Below, in pieces: positions 61,417 through 64,000 of a stretch of 64,000 bases of DNA (position 1 is its first letter; each line of letters opens with the position of its first letter). The position numbers and the translations under genes were made by a program. The notes beneath the pieces are model-generated. The model was given only the letters and a program-made list of their open reading frames with translations, was not told the origin of the DNA and made no database searches. Origin of the DNA: JADFGZ01 sp965222345 (GTDB lineage Bacteria; Acidobacteriota; Terriglobia; 2-12-FULL-54-10). The stretch is taken from the NCBI GenBank assembly GCA_965222345.1, contig CBDCTS010000004.1, positions 1 through 64,000 on the forward strand, given 5' to 3'.

Positions 61417-64000
61417 ATGCCAATGCAATTCCGATTTGACAGCAAGCAAGAATACCAAATCCACGCAATCGAAGCAGTCGCAAACCTGTTTGAGGGACAG
61501 CCGCGCATCGAGGCGGACCTGACCTTCGAGTTGGGGTTTGCAGCAGTGGCCAATCGGCTGGATTTGAAAGAAGCCGATCTCCTCAAGAATCTCCAAGCCG
61601 TTCAATCGCAGAACCGAATCGCGCCCGCCGATAACGCGCTGGCTTGCATTGAGGAAGGGATCGAAACGGCATCGGGAACTAAAACCGCTCGTTTTCCAAA
61701 CTTCTCCGTCGAAATGGAGACAGGGACAGGAAAGACTTACGTATATCTGCGGACGGCGCTCGAACTGTACCGTCGCTACGGGCTGCGCAAGTTCATCATC
61801 GTCGTTCCTTCCGTAGCGATCCGCGAAGGCGTGCTCAAGACTCTGAAGATAACCGAAATCCACCTGCGTGAGCTTTACGACAACATGCCCTATCGCTACT
61901 ACGTCTATGACTCGGAAAATCTCTCGCAGGTGCGGCAGTTTGCCCTTTCCGACAGCGTCGAAATGATGGTGATGACGATTGATTCCTTCAATAAAGCATC
62001 GAACGTGATTCGTCAGACGACGGACCGGTTGCAAGGCGAAACCCCGATTCATCTTGTCCAGGCGGCGCGGCCTGTGCTCATCCTCGATGAGCCGCAAAAC
62101 ATGGAAAGCGAGCTGCGCGTGAAGGCGCTTTCCGCGCTCGACCCCTTGTTCGCTCTGCGTTTCAGTGCGACCCACCGCAACCCATACAACCTGGTGTATC
62201 GGCTGACCCCCTTCCAAGCCTACCGGCAGGGGCTGGTCAAGCGAATCGAAGTCGCATCCGTCGTACAGGCCGACGACGCCAATCAGGCGTTTCTGAGGCT
62301 GGAGGCAATCCGATCCCAAAAGAAGACCCTGACCGCACGGCTCGCAGTTCATAAGCTAATGAAAGACGGAACGGTCAAAGAGAGGATCGTAACGATCCGG
62401 CCGGCCGATTCGCTGGAAAAAAAGACGGCACGAAAAGAATATGCTGGATTTGAAGTTGAAGAAATCAGTTACGGGAGCGGTTATGTCCGCTTCACGAACG
62501 GAGTGGAGTTGAAAGTGGGTGAATCCTTAGGGGCGGATAAGGAAGCCGTCTTCGAGGCACAGCTCCAGTACACTGTCGAAGAGCACTTTCGGAAACAACA
62601 GCGATTGAAAAGCAGAGGCATCAAGGTGCTTTCCCTCGTTTTTATTGACCGGGTGGACAACTACAGTCGCGCGGACGGAATTATCCGGAGTCTTTTCGCG
62701 AAAGTGTTCAACGCGGCCAAGAGCAAAAGTGCCGACTGGAAAGACATAGACCCCGAGCAGGTTCAGGCGGCTTACTTCGCCCAGAAGCGGCGCAAGGGTG
62801 GCATCGTGGAGGTCAAGGATTCGTTTTCTGGAAAATCTGCGGAGGACGAGAAGGCCTACGACTTGATTATGAGAGACAAAGAGCGCCTGCTATCGTTCGA
62901 CGAGCCGAGGGCGTTCATTTTTTCACATTCGGCCTTGCGGGAGGGATGGGATAATCCAAACGTCTTTCAAATCTGCACGCTCAATCAGACCGCTTCCGAA
63001 ATGAAAAAAAGGCAGGAGATTGGCCGAGGCGTGCGTCTCGCCGTGGACCAGCAAGGCGAGCGTGTCCGAGAGGAGAAGGTCAACGTTCTTACCGTGGTGG
63101 CGAATCAAAGTTACGAGCAATACGTTGAGCGGTTGCAGGCAGAGATCGAGGAAGATTACGGCCAGGAAGGCCTGCCTCCCAAACCCGCGAACGCCAGGAA
63201 AAGAGGTGTGGCTAAGCTGCGGAAGAATTATGTCCTTAAGCCGGAGTTCAAGCAATTGTGGGAGCGTATCAAGCACAAGACGCGCTATGCAGTGAAAATC
63301 GACACCGAAAGGCTGCTGGCTGACGTTGCCGAACAACTCGACCGGGAAGAAATCCGGCACCCGCGAGTCACCATCATGAAGGTGGAATTAGATGTTAGCC
63401 GGAAGGATACGTTCGAAGCACTGCCAATGAGTGGGGCGAAAACTGTTTTGGACCTCGCTGGGCGCTACCCTTTGCCGAATCTGGTCGAAATGATGGCGCA
63501 TCTGATGGAACATACTTCGCCGCCAGTCCGCCTGACGCGCGCAACGCTCTTGGAGGTATTCAGGCGCAGCAAGAACAGCAATGCCGCGACGTACAATCCG
63601 AGCGAATTTGCAACCGTGGCTGTTCGGGTTATCAAGGACAAACTCGCCGACCACCTAGTCGAGGGTATCCAGTATGAGAAGCTCAATGAATGGTATGAAA
63701 TGACGCAGCTCGAAACCGAGATCGAAAGTTGGATGGATTATTTGGTTCCGGCGAATCGTTCGGTATATGACCACGTCGTTTACGAATCGGAGATCGAGCG
63801 TAATTTCGTGGCTGGGCTCGAAAAGATGAGAGCAGTCAGATTGTATCTGAAACTTCCAAGCTGGTTCACCGTGGATACTCCCGTTGGGAAGTACAACCCG
63901 GACTGGGCTGTTGTAATGGAAGATCGAGACGCGCACGGAGAGCCCACGGGCAACCCTTTGCTCTATCTGGTTCGTGAAACCAAAGGAGAAAATTGGAACA
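61417..64000 (+). CDS. res: Type III restriction endonuclease (Res), truncated by the window end
   Basis: The frame from ATG 61417 (3 bp after mod) stays open to the last base, 861 codons. It has SF2 helicase/translocase motifs: Walker A METGTGKT (about 99-106), a DEPQ box in LILDEPQNM (224-227), SATHRNPYN, and motif VI QEIGRGVRLA (533-542). Near the window end come YNPDWAVV and LYLVRETKGE, the PD-(D/E)xK nuclease core of Res proteins. So only a short C-terminal tail should be missing. The intact mod-res pair suggests a functional system. Confidence 0.93.
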   Translation, partial: MPMQFRFDSKQEYQIHAIEAVANLFEGQPRIEADLTFELGFAAVANRLDLKEADLLKNLQAVQSQNRIAPADNALACIEEGIETASGTKTARFPNFSVEMETGTGKTYVYLRTALELYRRYGLRKFIIVVPSVAIREGVLKTLKITEIHLRELYDNMPYRYYVYDSENLSQVRQFALSDSVEMMVMTIDSFNKASNVIRQTTDRLQGETPIHLVQAARPVLILDEPQNMESELRVKALSALDPLFALRFSATHRNPYNLVYRLTPFQAYRQGLVKRIEVASVVQADDANQAFLRLEAIRSQKKTLTARLAVHKLMKDGTVKERIVTIRPADSLEKKTARKEYAGFEVEEISYGSGYVRFTNGVELKVGESLGADKEAVFEAQLQYTVEEHFRKQQRLKSRGIKVLSLVFIDRVDNYSRADGIIRSLFAKVFNAAKSKSADWKDIDPEQVQAAYFAQKRRKGGIVEVKDSFSGKSAEDEKAYDLIMRDKERLLSFDEPRAFIFSHSALREGWDNPNVFQICTLNQTASEMKKRQEIGRGVRLAVDQQGERVREEKVNVLTVVANQSYEQYVERLQAEIEEDYGQEGLPPKPANARKRGVAKLRKNYVLKPEFKQLWERIKHKTRYAVKIDTERLLADVAEQLDREEIRHPRVTIMKVELDVSRKDTFEALPMSGAKTVLDLAGRYPLPNLVEMMAHLMEHTSPPVRLTRATLLEVFRRSKNSNAATYNPSEFATVAVRVIKDKLADHLVEGIQYEKLNEWYEMTQLETEIESWMDYLVPANRSVYDHVVYESEIERNFVAGLEKMRAVRLYLKLPSWFTVDTPVGKYNPDWAVVMEDRDAHGEPTGNPLLYLVRETKGENWN

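Noticed and set aside
1..64000. CRISPR arrays, rRNA and tRNA genes
   Set aside because: No regularly spaced direct repeats and no tRNA- or rRNA-like sequence were noticed on reading; a dedicated scan (tRNAscan, Infernal) was not possible.

Overview
The window comes from an uncultured-looking, GC-rich (estimated by eye, mid to high 50s %) free-living heterotroph. It carries several quinoprotein (PQQ) dehydrogenases, an F420/flavin LLM-type oxidoreductase, molybdenum hydroxylases, UbiD decarboxylases, Tat-exported NitT/TauT-type binding proteins and many insertion sequences. This mix suits a soil or sediment bacterium of Acidobacteriota, Methylomirabilota/Rokubacteria or Tectomicrobia type. No rRNA or tRNA was seen, so the phylum is inference only.

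Layout. 1-3.4 kb: ispH interrupted after codon 10 by a 1263-bp IS3-family element (4-bp duplication CAAC), with an IS5-family element on its stop codon, then an antiporter remnant. 3.5-8.1 kb: a TRAP transporter (dctMQP) divergent from a malonyl-CoA synthetase, probably a malonate module. 8.3-12.2 kb: PQQ sugar dehydrogenase, a secreted alpha/beta hydrolase, a Tat-exported dienelactone hydrolase. 13.3-17.1 kb: complete three-subunit molybdenum hydroxylase, with a 16-bp palindrome upstream. 17.2-21.6 kb: quinoprotein alcohol dehydrogenase, MFS transporter, copper-ATPase remnant, DinB-like protein. 21.8-26.5 kb: two directly repeated IS1380-family elements flanking a double-CMD-domain lipoprotein and a small conserved protein.

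26.8-40.2 kb is the most interesting stretch. On the minus strand, MmsA-type dehydrogenase, enamidase, DUF1185 protein and LLM oxidoreductase lie in one block. A large molybdenum-hydroxylase subunit plus CoxG is divergent from it, followed by a UbiD decarboxylase with a NitT/TauT ABC importer. 40.6-46.9 kb: plus-strand cluster of alpha/beta hydrolase, M29/NicX-like metalloenzyme, nitrilase-superfamily amidase, SDR, M20 hydrolase and a second binding protein. 47.1-50.2 kb: secreted amidohydrolase with small decayed fragments of paralogues on both sides. 50.2-56.0 kb: minus-strand MFS, UbiD, DUF2848, HpaB-type monooxygenase and cupin. 56.1-58.8 kb: an ISNCY/IS1202-like element broken by a second, apparently identical copy of the IS3 element. 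59.3-64.0 kb: type III restriction-modification genes mod and res, the latter running off the window.

Working model (inference): 26.8-55 kb is a catabolic island for N-heterocyclic or aromatic acids. Molybdenum hydroxylase would hydroxylate the ring, a reductase (possibly the LLM enzyme) reduce it, enamidase open it, and MmsA turn the resulting 2-substituted malonate-semialdehyde-type product (2-formylglutarate for nicotinate) into an acyl-CoA (glutaryl-CoA). The NicD-, NicX- and amidase-like genes could form a second ring-opening route.
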